A DNA stretch of 64,000 bases from Caenispirillum bisanense. Its GTDB lineage: Bacteria; Pseudomonadota; Alphaproteobacteria; Rhodospirillales; Rhodospirillaceae. The DNA is taken from assembly GCF_039523075.1 (NCBI RefSeq), contig NZ_BAAAEP010000018.1, positions 15,304 through 79,303 on the forward strand, given 5' to 3'. The notes below the pieces were generated by a model. The model was not told the DNA's origin, ran no database searches, and was given only the letters and a program-made list of their open reading frames with translations. This document shows positions 8,684-17,056 of this stretch, piece after piece. Each line of letters begins with the position of its first letter. Position 1 is the stretch's first letter. The translations under genes were made by a program, and so were the position numbers.

Positions 8684-9368
8684 GGTCGGACAGCCGCACG
8701 GCCTGCCCTTCAACCCGTTCAAGAGCTGCGTCATTCCCCGCCCCATCGGCTGGGTGACGACGGTGGATGCGGCCGGGCGGGTGAACCTGGCCCCCTTCAG
8801 CTACTTCAACGCGGTGGCCGGCGAGCCGCCCATGGTGGTGCTGGGCATCGGCGGCCGCCACGCGGTGGACGGCGGCGAGAAGGATACGGTGCGCAACTGC
8901 CGCGCCACCGGCGAGTTCGTGGTCAACATGGCCACCCACGACCTGCGCGATGCGGTCAACGCCACCTCCCGCCCGCTGCCGCCGGGGGAGAGCGAGCTGG
9001 ACCACGCCGGCCTCACCGCCGCCGCCAGCCGTCTGGTGGCGCCGCCGCGGGTGGCGGAAAGCCCCATCCATCTGGAATGCCGGGTGTGGCAGATCGTCGA
9101 CCTGCCGCCCGACGGCGACGGCGCCCCCAACGCCCTGGTCATCGGCACGGTGGTCGGCGTCCATGTGGCCGACGAGGCGCTGACCCCCGACGGCAAGGTG
9201 GACGTGGAGCGCATCCGCCCCATCGCCCGACTCGGCTACCAGGACTACGCCACCATCGACCGGGTGTGGCAGCTGACCCGCCCCAAGGGCGGCGGCGACG
9301 CGGTGGCGGAAGGGCAGGCGCCTGCTGCTGCCACCACCGCCACCACCGCCACCACCAGCTCCTCCTGA
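8673..9368 (+). CDS. Flavin reductase-like FMN-binding protein
   Basis: A 231-residue protein of the flavin reductase-like domain family (PF01613 type), which binds FMN and either supplies reduced flavin or has a redox role. Evidence is the N-terminal NPFKSCVIPRPIGWVTT motif, NLAPFSYFNAV, and GEFVVNMAT. Its last ~25 residues are a low-complexity Ala/Thr/Ser tail of repeated A-T-T units, probably disordered. The first codons overlap the amidase gene, implying coupled translation. A strong bidirectional terminator follows. Confidence 0.85.
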   Translation: MFHEVGQPHGLPFNPFKSCVIPRPIGWVTTVDAAGRVNLAPFSYFNAVAGEPPMVVLGIGGRHAVDGGEKDTVRNCRATGEFVVNMATHDLRDAVNATSRPLPPGESELDHAGLTAAASRLVAPPRVAESPIHLECRVWQIVDLPPDGDGAPNALVIGTVVGVHVADEALTPDGKVDVERIRPIARLGYQDYATIDRVWQLTRPKGGGDAVAEGQAPAAATTATTATTSSS

Positions 9369-9386
9369 AAGCGGCCCCGGAACGGC

Positions 9387-9417
9387 AAAGGCCGGCCCCT
9401 TGGGGAGCCGGCCTTTT
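9387..9417. terminator. Bidirectional rho-independent terminator
   Basis: The inverted repeat AAAGGCCGGC ... GCCGGCCTTT has a short loop and is followed by six T on the plus strand and preceded by A residues. It can therefore end both the ggt-amidase-flavin reductase unit and the convergent small gene at 9442. Confidence 0.88.
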
Positions 9418-9441
9418 TTCCTGGCGGGATAAGGGATGGCG

Positions 9442-9675
9442 TCAGCCGAGGCGGGCGCGGGCCTCGGCGATGCAGCGATGGACGAGGTCGCGGTGGAGTC
9501 CGTCGCGGGCCAGCAGGGCGTCCATGATCGGGTCGCCCATCAGCTCGGCGATGGAGGGTTCTTCGTTGGCGGCAAAGCGATCGGCACGCGGACGCAGGCC
9601 ACGTTCGGCCTCGGAAGATGCGTGGTAGCTGTTGCGCGGCGGCTTGAAGGAGTTGATCACCATTCCTCTCGTCAT
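9442..9675 (-). CDS. Small hypothetical protein (77 aa)
   Basis: Not recognised. The ATG at 9675 sits 9 bases after GGAAGGGAG, a strong ribosome site; a GTG one codon upstream (9678) is also possible. The product is basic and polar in its first half and ends in a helical segment, ELMGDPIMDALLARDGL followed by HRDLV. It has no membrane span and no metal-binding motif. The strong ribosome site, the terminator at its 3' end and a long upstream control region all argue that it is expressed. Confidence 0.65.
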   Translation of the reverse strand: MTRGMVINSFKPPRNSYHASSEAERGLRPRADRFAANEEPSIAELMGDPIMDALLARDGLHRDLVHRCIAEARARLG

Positions 9676-10260
9676 CACTTGGCACTCCCTTCCTGCATTT
9701 CTTTTCGTTTCGGCATACAGCCCTTGAGAGCAGGAGCGTGTCCTTGGGTTTGTCCGGGTGCTGCAGTCGGTTTTTCTGTGCCGTCCATGCAGCGCTGGGA
9801 CTAACGCTCGGCCCGCCTCGGCGTTGAGCTGGCAGGAGAAAAAAGTCGCTCGCCGTGGGCCTGACCCTTACCTAAGGTGCCGCACGGCCGATGCAAGCGG
9901 TGTCACCGCATCGTCATCATGCTCGCGCATCACGCGAGCCTTGTGCCACGATAGCCCGTCCGGTGATGTGACGAGCCTCACACAGCCCTATTTTCCGCAA
10001 GGAAATCCCCCTGTCGATCCGGCCGGACGGCATGGGTGCGGTATCAAACGACGCAGGCCACCCCCTCCCAAAGCAGGGCGCCGATTCCCCCCTTGGCCGC
10101 GGCCTGTGAGCAGCTGCGGCGGGATGTGAACCGCCGTTGACACAGCGGGCGGCGGATTTCCTGTCGTGAACAGCGAGCGGCTCCCGCGGTGCCGCGTCAA
10201 TGGCCGCAGCCGCGAACGGCGGCGCGTGCCATGCTGGTGTACCGTCGACAGGAAAAAATC
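9676..10260. other. 585-bp intergenic region between divergent genes
   Basis: This lies between the 77-residue gene and the EamA transporter. Its AT content is higher than the genome average at 9690-9790. A TTGACA at 10137-10142 could be a -35 for the transporter, but the expected -10 position has no good match. Several short inverted repeats occur, none forming a recognisable RNA family. No protein-coding frame here looks convincing on either strand. Confidence 0.35.
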
Positions 10261-11199
10261 ATGCAGGTCCGCAAGCGCCCCGCCGCCGCTCCCCCTCCCG
10301 CCGGCACCGCCATCCCGCTGCCGGTGACGCCGCCGGCGACGGCGGAGCAGCCCCTGCGCGGCATCCTGCTGGTGGTGGTGGCGACCCTGTTCTTCGGCGT
10401 CATGGACACCAGCATCAAGTGGCTGGCGGCGACCTATCCGGTGCCGCAGGTGGCGTTCTTCCGCTCCGTCTTCGGCCTGCTGCCGCTGCTGCCCATGGCA
10501 TTGCGCGGCGGCGGCATCGCCCTGCGGCTGCGCCAGCCGGCGGGGGTGCTGCTGCGGTCCATGCTGGCGCCGGCGGCCATGCTGTGCATCTTCGGCTCCT
10601 TCGCGCTGCTGCCGCTGGCGGAGGCCATCACCATCGGCTTCGCCGCGCCGATCCTGATGGCGGCGCTGGGCGTGCCGCTGCTGGGGGAACGGGTGGGCTG
10701 GCGGCGGTGGGCGGCCATCCTGGTCGGCTTCGCCGGCGTGCTGGTGGTGGTGCGGCCCGACGGCCTGACCCTCAGCCTGGGCGCCGGCCTCGCCCTGGCC
10801 GGCACCGCCATCTATGCCCTGTCGATGGTGTGGGGCCGCCGGCTCATGCGCCGCGACGGCCCGACCAGCCTGGCGCTTTACACCCACTTCGTGTCCATCG
10901 CCGTGCTGGCGCTGCTGCTGCCGTGGAACTGGGTCAGCCCCACCGCTGCCGACCTGGCGCTGATGGCCATGATGGGCATTGCCGGCGGCATCGCCGTGCT
11001 GTTCCTCACCCGCGCCTACCAGTGCGCCCCGGTGGCGGTGCTGGCGCCGTTCGACTACCTCAACCTGCCGGTGGCGGCGCTGGCCGGCTGGGTGATCTGG
11101 CACGAGGTGCCGGGGCCGCATGTGTGGTGGGGGGCGGCGGTGATCGTCGCCAGCGGCCTTTACATCGTCCACCGCGAGGGCCGCAGCCGCGCCGCCTGA
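10261..11199 (+). CDS. EamA/DMT-family transporter
   Basis: A 312-residue inner-membrane protein with ten predicted hydrophobic segments in two repeats of the EamA (drug/metabolite transporter) fold. The N-terminal ~35 residues are a proline/alanine-rich cytoplasmic extension. Family segments include FGVMDTSIKWLA, FFRSVFGLLPL and a closing GLYIVHRE. Members export amino acids, purines or drugs, and the substrate cannot be assigned here. The ATG at 10261 was chosen because it follows a purine-rich ACAGGAAAAAATC; an upstream in-frame extension has no family similarity. Confidence 0.83.
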   Translation: MQVRKRPAAAPPPAGTAIPLPVTPPATAEQPLRGILLVVVATLFFGVMDTSIKWLAATYPVPQVAFFRSVFGLLPLLPMALRGGGIALRLRQPAGVLLRSMLAPAAMLCIFGSFALLPLAEAITIGFAAPILMAALGVPLLGERVGWRRWAAILVGFAGVLVVVRPDGLTLSLGAGLALAGTAIYALSMVWGRRLMRRDGPTSLALYTHFVSIAVLALLLPWNWVSPTAADLALMAMMGIAGGIAVLFLTRAYQCAPVAVLAPFDYLNLPVAALAGWVIWHEVPGPHVWWGAAVIVASGLYIVHREGRSRAA

Positions 11200-11239
11200 T
11201 CCCGGCGCCGCGGCGCCGGCGCGCGGGGTCAGTCCGGGG

Positions 11240-12118
11240 TTAGTCCGGCCAGCGGCGGTGCAGCCACAGCCACTGGTCGGGGTGTTCGCGGATCCAGCCT
11301 TCGATCATGGCGTTGATGCGGGTCATCAGCTCGCGCACGTCGGCATCGAGATCGCCGGTGCGCGGCAGCTCCATGGGCGGGTAGATCTCCACCCGCAGGC
11401 GGTGCGGCGCGGTGCGCACCACCCGCCCCGGCACCACCGGCAGGTCCAGGCGCAGGGCGAACTGGGCGATGGAGGTGGTGGTCATGGCGTCGCGGCCGAA
11501 GAACGGCACCGGGATGCCCTCGTTCAGCTTCTGGTCGACCAGCATGCCCAGGTGCTCGCCCTTCTTCAGCAGGGCGAAGGCGCGGCGGGCGCCGGCGGCG
11601 CCCTTGGGCAGCACCTCGCCGGGGGCACCGCCACGGGCGCGGCGGAACAGGTCTTCCACCGCCGGGTTGTTGGCGGCGCGGTAGAAGCGGTGCATTACCA
11701 GCCCCTCGGCCCCGGCGAACAGGTTGGCCATCTCCCAGTTGCCGAGGTGGGCGGAGAAGGTGAGGCCGCCCTTGCCGTCGTCGCGCAGGGCGCGGATATG
11801 CTCGGCCCCCACCACGTCGCAGTGGGCGGCGTAGAAGCGGCCGTCCTCCAGGTGCGGGAACTCGCCGGCGGTGCGGCCCAGGTTCTCCCACATGCCGCGC
11901 AGGATGGTCTCGCGCTCGACCTCGGACTTTTCCGGGAAGGCGCGGGCGAGGTTGCGGTGGGCGATGCGGGAAACGCCCAGACGCGGCCCGATCAGCCGGA
12001 ACAGCCCGCCGACCAGGTCGGAGGATCGGTTGACCGGCAGCCGTCGCAGGCCGAAGTAGACGCCGCGCGCCAGCCAGCCTTCCAGCCGGGTGCGCCAGGC
12101 CGCCTTGCGCTTAGCCAT
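11240..12118 (-). CDS. lpxL: Lipid A biosynthesis acyltransferase (LpxL/HtrB family)
   Basis: Adds the secondary acyl chain to Kdo2-lipid IVA at the inner membrane. The 292-residue product has an N-terminal membrane-proximal region and the catalytic HX4E motif HLGNWE (His124, Glu129), then VDQKLNEGIPVPFFGR, characteristic of the family. It closes with HPDQWLWLHRRWP. The ATG at 12118 overlaps the end of lpxK by 8 bp; an ATG at 12142 is possible but extends into lpxK. It is the last gene of a four-gene minus-strand LPS operon. Whether it acts at the LpxL or LpxM position cannot be decided from sequence. Confidence 0.88.
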   Translation of the reverse strand: MAKRKAAWRTRLEGWLARGVYFGLRRLPVNRSSDLVGGLFRLIGPRLGVSRIAHRNLARAFPEKSEVERETILRGMWENLGRTAGEFPHLEDGRFYAAHCDVVGAEHIRALRDDGKGGLTFSAHLGNWEMANLFAGAEGLVMHRFYRAANNPAVEDLFRRARGGAPGEVLPKGAAGARRAFALLKKGEHLGMLVDQKLNEGIPVPFFGRDAMTTTSIAQFALRLDLPVVPGRVVRTAPHRLRVEIYPPMELPRTGDLDADVRELMTRINAMIEGWIREHPDQWLWLHRRWPD

Positions 12119-13109
12119 GGGCGGCGGCTCCGTCTCCGGCATCGGCGCGCAGCGGCAGGCCGTGGGCGGCCAGCAGGGCACGCAGGGCGGCGGGGTCGTC
12201 CCAGGCGACGGCGACGGAGACCACGTCGACCTGCTGGCGCTGGTCGGGCGGCAGGCGGACGGCGTCCTTGGCGGTGGTCACGGGCACGGCGCCCAGGGCG
12301 AAGGCTTCATCGAGGATCGGTTGCACGTCGTCGTGGCGGTAGGGGTGATGGTCGGCAAAGGGGTGGACGGCGGCCAGCAGGGCGCCGGCACCGCGCAGGG
12401 TGGCGAAGAACTTCTCCGGCCGGCCGATGCCGGCGAAGGCGACCACCCGCCGCCCGGCCAGGGCCCCCGCCTCCGGCCCCGCCACCAGCCGCGCCCGCAG
12501 CGCCGTCAGGCCCTTGGGCAGGCGGCGGGCGACGCCGGTGGTGTCGTCGCCCACCAGCACCACCGCATCGGCGCGGGACAGGCCCTCCGCCAGCGGTTCG
12601 CGCAAGGGGCCGGCGGGGATGACGCGGCGGTTGCCGAAGCCGTAGCCGCCGTCCACCACCACCAGCGACAGGGTTTTCGCCAGGGTCGGGTTCTGGTGGC
12701 CGTCGTCCATGATGATGGCGGCCGCTCCGGCGGCCACGGCGGCGCGGGCGCCCTCCGGCCGGCGGCGGGCCACCCAGGTGGGGGCGCGGGCGGCCAGCAG
12801 CAGCGCCTCGTCGCCCACCTCGTCGGCGGTGTGGCGGTCGGGCTCCACCCGCAGCGGCCCGGCTTCCGAGCCGCCGTAGCCGCGGGTGAGGAAGTGGGCG
12901 CCGTCGACCAGGGCGGCCAGCGCCAGGCACACCGGCGTCTTGCCGGCGCCGCCGGCGGTGATGTTGCGGACGCAGACCACCGGCACCCCGGCCTCGGCCG
13001 GCACCGTGCGGGCCCGCCGCCAGCGGCCAGCGGCGGCATAGAGCAGGGCGGCCGGCTCCAGCAGGCGGGTGAGGCCGGTCTCGGTCTGCCAGAACTCAGG
13101 CGCGCGCAT
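12111..13109 (-). CDS. lpxK: Tetraacyldisaccharide 4'-kinase
   Basis: Phosphorylates the 4' position of the lipid A disaccharide at the inner membrane. The 332-residue product has a modified P-loop ITAGGAGKTP (about residues 50-59), the LTRGYGG segment, IIMDDGHQN and VIPAGPLREP, all family hallmarks. It lacks an obvious full N-terminal membrane helix, having only a short hydrophobic LLEPAALLYAAAG stretch, as is usual. Its start overlaps waaA by 14 bp and its end overlaps the acyltransferase gene by 8 bp, so the operon is tightly coupled. Confidence 0.95.
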   Translation of the reverse strand: MRAPEFWQTETGLTRLLEPAALLYAAAGRWRRARTVPAEAGVPVVCVRNITAGGAGKTPVCLALAALVDGAHFLTRGYGGSEAGPLRVEPDRHTADEVGDEALLLAARAPTWVARRRPEGARAAVAAGAAAIIMDDGHQNPTLAKTLSLVVVDGGYGFGNRRVIPAGPLREPLAEGLSRADAVVLVGDDTTGVARRLPKGLTALRARLVAGPEAGALAGRRVVAFAGIGRPEKFFATLRGAGALLAAVHPFADHHPYRHDDVQPILDEAFALGAVPVTTAKDAVRLPPDQRQQVDVVSVAVAWDDPAALRALLAAHGLPLRADAGDGAAAHG

Positions 13110-14391
13110 GGGCCGCCGCCTGCCGTTCCGCCGTGTCGAGCAGCGGCGCCAGACGGTCCAGCACCCGCTCCAGCACCACCATTTCCTGGGTCGCGAAGTC
13201 GTGGCCGCGGTCGGCCAGCGGGCGGCGTTCCTGCGGGTCGCGCAGCAGGCGGTCGACGGTCAGCGCCAGTTCGCCCTCGCTGCCCACCTGCAGGGCGGCG
13301 CCGCCGGTGACCATGCGGCGGGTCATTTCGGCGAAGTTGTCCATGTGCGGCCCCATCACCACCGCGCAGCCGAGTCGCGCCGCTTCCAGCGGGTTCTGGC
13401 CGCCGTGGCCGATGAGCGACTTGCCGATGAACACCACCGGCGCCAGGCGGCAGAACAGGCCCATCTCGCCCATGGTGTCGGCCAGGTAGAGGTCGATGCC
13501 GGCCTCGGGCATCTCGCCGCGGGAGCGCTGGGCGACGCGCAGCCCTTCCGCCTCCAGCTCCGCCCGCACCTCGTCGCCGCGGTGGGCGTGGCGGGGGATG
13601 ACGACGGTGAGCAGGCCGGGGTGACGCTCCGCCAGGGTGTGGTGCAGGCGGGCGGCCATGGCTTCCTCGCCGGCATGGGTGCTGGCGGCCAGCCACACCG
13701 GCCGCTCGGCGGTCAGCCGGCGCAGGCGGATCAGGGTGTCCTCGTCGGCCGGCAGCGGCGGCGCCGCGAACTTCAGGTTGCCGAGGCAGTCGCAGGCCGG
13801 GGCGCCCAGCTGGCTCAGGCGGTCGGCATCGTCGGCGGTCTGCCCGAGGCAGAGGGTGAAGGACCCCAGCAGCTGCCCGATCAGGCCGCGGAACCGCTGC
13901 CAGTTGCGGAACGAGCGGTCGGAGACGCGGCCGTTCAGCAGCACCAGCGGCAGCCCGCGGCGGCCGATTTCGGTGATCATGTTGGGCCAGAACTCGCTTT
14001 CCGCCCACAGAACCAGGTCGGGCTGCCAGTGATCGAGGAAGCGGCGCACGAAGCGGATGCGGTCAACCGGCACGTACTGGTGCAGGCAGCCTTCCGGCAG
14101 GCGGTCGGCCATCATGCGGGCGGAGGTGACGGTGCCGGTGGTCAGCAGCACGGTCAGGCCCGGCCGCGTCTCCCGCAGGTGGCGCAGCAGCGGCAGCATG
14201 GACAGGCTCTCGCCGACGCTGGCGGCGTGCACCCACACCAGCGGGCCGGACGGGCGGCGCAGCGAGGCATGGCCGCGCCGTTCCGGGAAGCGCAGCGGGT
14301 CTTCCTTGCCGGCCGCCCGGCGGCGGCCGAGGTAGAGGTCGATCACCGGCCCGCCCAGGGTGGTGAGGCCGCGGTAGAGGCTGATCAGCAT
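13096..14391 (-). CDS. waaA: 3-deoxy-D-manno-octulosonic acid transferase (Kdo transferase)
   Basis: GT-B glycosyltransferase of family GT30 that attaches Kdo to lipid IVA. The 431-residue product has an N-terminal membrane anchor segment, the catalytic HAASVGES motif (Glu61), ESEFWPN, LLNGRVSDRSFRNW and the C-terminal GGQNPLEAARLGC donor-binding motif. The ATG at 14391 overlaps the preceding acyltransferase gene by 7 bp. The upstream frame, which encodes Arg-rich nonsense, belongs to that neighbour's shadow. The number of Kdo residues added cannot be predicted. Confidence 0.95.
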   Translation of the reverse strand: MLISLYRGLTTLGGPVIDLYLGRRRAAGKEDPLRFPERRGHASLRRPSGPLVWVHAASVGESLSMLPLLRHLRETRPGLTVLLTTGTVTSARMMADRLPEGCLHQYVPVDRIRFVRRFLDHWQPDLVLWAESEFWPNMITEIGRRGLPLVLLNGRVSDRSFRNWQRFRGLIGQLLGSFTLCLGQTADDADRLSQLGAPACDCLGNLKFAAPPLPADEDTLIRLRRLTAERPVWLAASTHAGEEAMAARLHHTLAERHPGLLTVVIPRHAHRGDEVRAELEAEGLRVAQRSRGEMPEAGIDLYLADTMGEMGLFCRLAPVVFIGKSLIGHGGQNPLEAARLGCAVVMGPHMDNFAEMTRRMVTGGAALQVGSEGELALTVDRLLRDPQERRPLADRGHDFATQEMVVLERVLDRLAPLLDTAERQAAAHARA

Positions 14392-15197
14392 GGCGCCGCC
14401 GCCTCTTCCTCGCGCTCCGGCCGGTCGGCGTCGGGCAGGGGGGCGGGCTCGGTGGTGCGGTGGCCGACGCGGCGGTCGGCCTCGGCGGTGAGGGCGTTCA
14501 TGCGCGCCTCCAGCTCCGCCCGCAGGTGTTCGATGACGGCGGCGTCGGCGTCGCGCGGCACGATCATCGGCTCGCCCCACACGAACACGCCGCCGCTGAA
14601 CGGCAGCGGCACCATGAAGCGGTCCCAGCTGTCGAGCAGCCGGCGGCGGCGGGCGGCGTAGGCGAGCGGGATCACCGGCGCGCCGGACATGCGGGCGATG
14701 TGGATGACGCCGTCGGTGGCGCGCTGGCGCGGGCCGCGCGGACCATCGGGGGTGATGCCGACGTTCTCGCCGGTCTTCAGCGCCTTCAGCATCACCCGCA
14801 GGGCGCCCGACCCGCCGCGGGTGGACGAGCCGGCGGCGGTGTGGATGCCGAAGTGGCCGACGGTGCGGGCGATCAGCTGGCCGTCGCGGTGCTGCGAGAT
14901 CAGCATGTGGATGGGCTGGGAGGCCGGCCACACCTTCGGCATCATCAGCAGGCGGCCATGCCAGAACGACAGGATGAACGGCTTGCCCGCGTTCCACACC
15001 GCTTCGGGATGCTGGCGGCCGATCTCCTCCCACCGGCCGGTAGCGAACACCAGGCTGATGTAGCGGGCCGCGAGGCTGCAGAGACGGTCGCGGACGCGAT
15101 CGCTCTTCAGGTATTTCTTGATCAAGGCCCCGACGCCGCCACGGCGGTGCCGTTGCTGCGGTTCCCCGTCGGGGGCGGTGGTACGGTGACTGGTCAA
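14385..15197 (-). CDS. DUF374 / lysophospholipid acyltransferase-like protein
   Basis: A 270-residue member of the DUF374 family of LPLAT-fold proteins, usually found beside waaA and lpxK in alphaproteobacteria. Conserved features are SFWHGRLLMMP with the HX4-type active-site histidine, MLISQHRDGQLIA, GSSTRGGSGALR and GITPDGPRGPR. It probably acylates an envelope lipid. The first possible start is a TTG at 15197; another TTG at the LIKKYLKS segment is also possible, so the N terminus is uncertain. The C-terminal 30 residues are charged and poorly conserved. It heads the LPS operon. Confidence 0.85.
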   Translation of the reverse strand: MTSHRTTAPDGEPQQRHRRGGVGALIKKYLKSDRVRDRLCSLAARYISLVFATGRWEEIGRQHPEAVWNAGKPFILSFWHGRLLMMPKVWPASQPIHMLISQHRDGQLIARTVGHFGIHTAAGSSTRGGSGALRVMLKALKTGENVGITPDGPRGPRQRATDGVIHIARMSGAPVIPLAYAARRRRLLDSWDRFMVPLPFSGGVFVWGEPMIVPRDADAAVIEHLRAELEARMNALTAEADRRVGHRTTEPAPLPDADRPEREEEAAAPC

Positions 15198-15337
15198 GGC
15201 CGGACGGCTATCCGTTGCGGACGAACCCGGACCTTACCACGCCGCGCCCGGCGGTCAACGCAAACAGGACGCCACCATCCGCCGGTTGTCCCCCGCGACC
15301 GCTTGACATCCGCCGCCGAGGGGGTAGTCTTTGCCCC

Positions 15338-15467
15338 GTCATCGGGGAGTAGCCGCCCTCCATTGCGAGAGGGGGCCGCGTCAACAGACTTGGAAACCGG
15401 CATCGGGAGACTGCCGCTTCCATGGCGCGGACAGGCCGCTCAAGGCGGCCCTGGCGAGACCTTTGAC
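15338..15467 (+). ncRNA. yybP-ykoY manganese riboswitch
   Basis: The conserved blocks of this class occur in order: GGGGAGTAGC (15344-15353), GTCAACA in the middle, and TGGCGAGACCTTTG (15452-15465). The outer stem can close with GTCA (15338-15341) against TGAC (15464-15467). Known members bind Mn2+ at the junction of the two conserved loops and control Mn transporters. The gene downstream belongs to UPF0016/GDT1, one of the families most often placed behind this RNA. Confidence 0.92.
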
Positions 15468-15489
15468 CGGACGCTTCCGGGGCTTCTAT

Positions 15490-15538
15490 GGGGCCGGGCG
15501 GGGCGCGCCCGGTCATGGGGTTTCAGCCGCCCGGCCCC
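15490..15538 (+). promoter_or_regulatory. Candidate riboswitch expression platform hairpin
   Basis: A perfect 12-bp inverted repeat, GGGGCCGGGCGG (15490-15501) with CCGCCCGGCCCC (15527-15538), lies between the aptamer and the transporter ATG at 15554. No U tract follows, so it is more likely to affect translation initiation, or an alternative fold, than to be an intrinsic terminator. The ribosome-site candidate GGAACGGA begins just after the stem. Confidence 0.6.
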
Positions 15539-15553
15539 TCGGAACGGATCGCA

Positions 15554-16114
15554 ATGAACGGCCTACTCGTATCCACCGGCGTCGTGGCGCTGGCGGAAAT
15601 CGGCGACAAGACGCAGCTGCTGGCGCTGGTGCTGGCCTGCCGCTGGCGCAAGCCCATTCCCATCATCCTCGGCATCTTCATCGCCACCCTGGCGAACCAT
15701 GCCGCCGCCGCCCTGGTCGGCGTGACGGTGACCGAGTTCCTCGGCCCGCAGACGCTGAAGTGGCTGCTCGGCCTCGGGTTCCTGGCCATGGCGGGGTGGA
15801 TGCTGGTGCCCGACAAGCTCGACGAGGCCGAGGGCGAGCCCAAGGCCGCCAAATACGGGCCGTTCCTGGCCACCCTGGTGACCTTCTTCCTGGTGGAAAT
15901 CGGCGACAAGACCCAGATCGCCACCGTCGCCCTGGCGGCCGAGTTCCAGAACCTGTGGCTGGTCACGCTCGGCACCACCATCGGCATGATGATCGCCAAC
16001 GTGCCGGTGGTGCTGGTCGGCAACAAGGCCGCCGGGCGCATCCCGCTCGGCCTGGTGCGCGGTGTCTCGGCGGCGCTGTTCGCGGTGCTGGGGGTGATGG
16101 CGCTGGCGTGGTGA
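15554..16114 (+). CDS. UPF0016/GDT1-family manganese transporter
   Basis: A 186-residue inner-membrane protein with six hydrophobic segments in two homologous halves. Each half carries the signature EIGDKTQ (about residues 14-20 and 115-121), which forms the cation site in the TMEM165/GDT1 family. Bacterial members export Mn2+ and protect against manganese excess. The upstream Mn riboswitch supports that role. The ATG at 15554 was chosen because it precedes the first membrane helix and lies after the expression-platform stem; an earlier in-frame ATG falls inside the leader RNA. Confidence 0.92.
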   Translation: MNGLLVSTGVVALAEIGDKTQLLALVLACRWRKPIPIILGIFIATLANHAAAALVGVTVTEFLGPQTLKWLLGLGFLAMAGWMLVPDKLDEAEGEPKAAKYGPFLATLVTFFLVEIGDKTQIATVALAAEFQNLWLVTLGTTIGMMIANVPVVLVGNKAAGRIPLGLVRGVSAALFAVLGVMALAW

Positions 16115-16135
16115 GGTGGCCGGCGGCTGCCGCCC

Positions 16136-17056
16136 CTACGGCGGCAGCTTGTCCGGGTTGCGGATGAAGATGACGAGGCCGGCGCCGGCCGCTTCCACCG
16201 TCGCCGGCTCCACCGCCAGCAGGCCATGCAGGCGGCCGTCGCGGCAAATCAGCAGCGCCGGGCGGCCGTTGGCGGTACAGGGGCGAAGGGCGTAGGGCCC
16301 GAACTTGCGCTGGATCCCGCACAGGAACCGCGCCACCCGCCGCCCGCCGACAATGACGTTGAGCGCCGACGCCACCTTGCCGCCGCCGTCGTTCCACGCT
16401 TCCGCCTCGGCCGTCAGCAGGGCGGTGAGGCCGTCCAGGTCGCCGTCGGCCAGGGCGTGGGCGAAGCGGGCGACCAGCGTTGCGTGGGCGGCGGCGTCGA
16501 CGGCGAAACGCGGCGCCTGCTCCCCCAGGCGGCGGCGGGCGCGGCTGACCAGCTGGCGGCAGGCGGTCTCGCTGCGGCCGAGCACGGCGGCGAGGCGGCC
16601 GTAACCGCACTCGAACAGCTCATGCAGCACATAAGCGGCGCGCTCGGCCGGGCTCAGCCGCTCCATCATCAGCAGCAGGGCGAGGGACACCTCCTGCGCC
16701 CGTTCCAGGTGGCGTTCCGGAGGCGGCACCACGGCGTCGTCGTCGCCGGCCGTCTCCACCATCGCCGGTTCCGGCACCCAGGGGCCGACATAGCCGCCAT
16801 GGCGACGTGGCGCCGCCTTCAGGCGGTCGAGGCAGAGGCGGGTGCAGGCGGTGACCAGCCACGCCTCGGCATCGCGCACCGGCTCGGCCGCCTCCGTCGC
16901 CGCCCGCTGCCAGCGCAGCCAGCAATCCTGCACCGCGTCGTCGGCATCGGCGCGGGTGCCGAGCATGCGATAGGCGAGGCTCCACAGCCGGCGGCGGTGG
17001 GGCTCGAAGGCGGCGAGCGCCGCCTCCGTCACGGGCAGGGCCGCCGCCTCAGGCAT
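16136..17056 (-). CDS. ECF41-group RNA polymerase sigma factor
   Basis: A 306-residue extracytoplasmic-function sigma factor. Sigma region 2 lies at ~20-85 (RRRLWSLAYRMLG, DADDAVQDCWLRW). Region 4 follows at ~145-195 (LSPAERAAYVLHELF, LGRSETACRQLVSRARRRL). A C-terminal SnoaL-like extension of ~100 residues ends the protein. The ECF41 hallmarks are present: WVPEP in the linker, DGGGK in the extension, and NPDKL three residues from the end. In this group the extension, rather than an anti-sigma factor, sets activity. The ATG overlaps the preceding decarboxylase-family gene by 8 bp, the usual partner arrangement. A matching promoter lies upstream of the pair. Confidence 0.93.
   Translation of the reverse strand: MPEAAALPVTEAALAAFEPHRRRLWSLAYRMLGTRADADDAVQDCWLRWQRAATEAAEPVRDAEAWLVTACTRLCLDRLKAAPRRHGGYVGPWVPEPAMVETAGDDDAVVPPPERHLERAQEVSLALLLMMERLSPAERAAYVLHELFECGYGRLAAVLGRSETACRQLVSRARRRLGEQAPRFAVDAAAHATLVARFAHALADGDLDGLTALLTAEAEAWNDGGGKVASALNVIVGGRRVARFLCGIQRKFGPYALRPCTANGRPALLICRDGRLHGLLAVEPATVEAAGAGLVIFIRNPDKLPP

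Noticed and set aside
15488..15553. An N-terminal extension of the GDT1-family transporter
   Set aside because: The earlier in-frame ATG lies inside the riboswitch leader, and the extra residues do not match the family.
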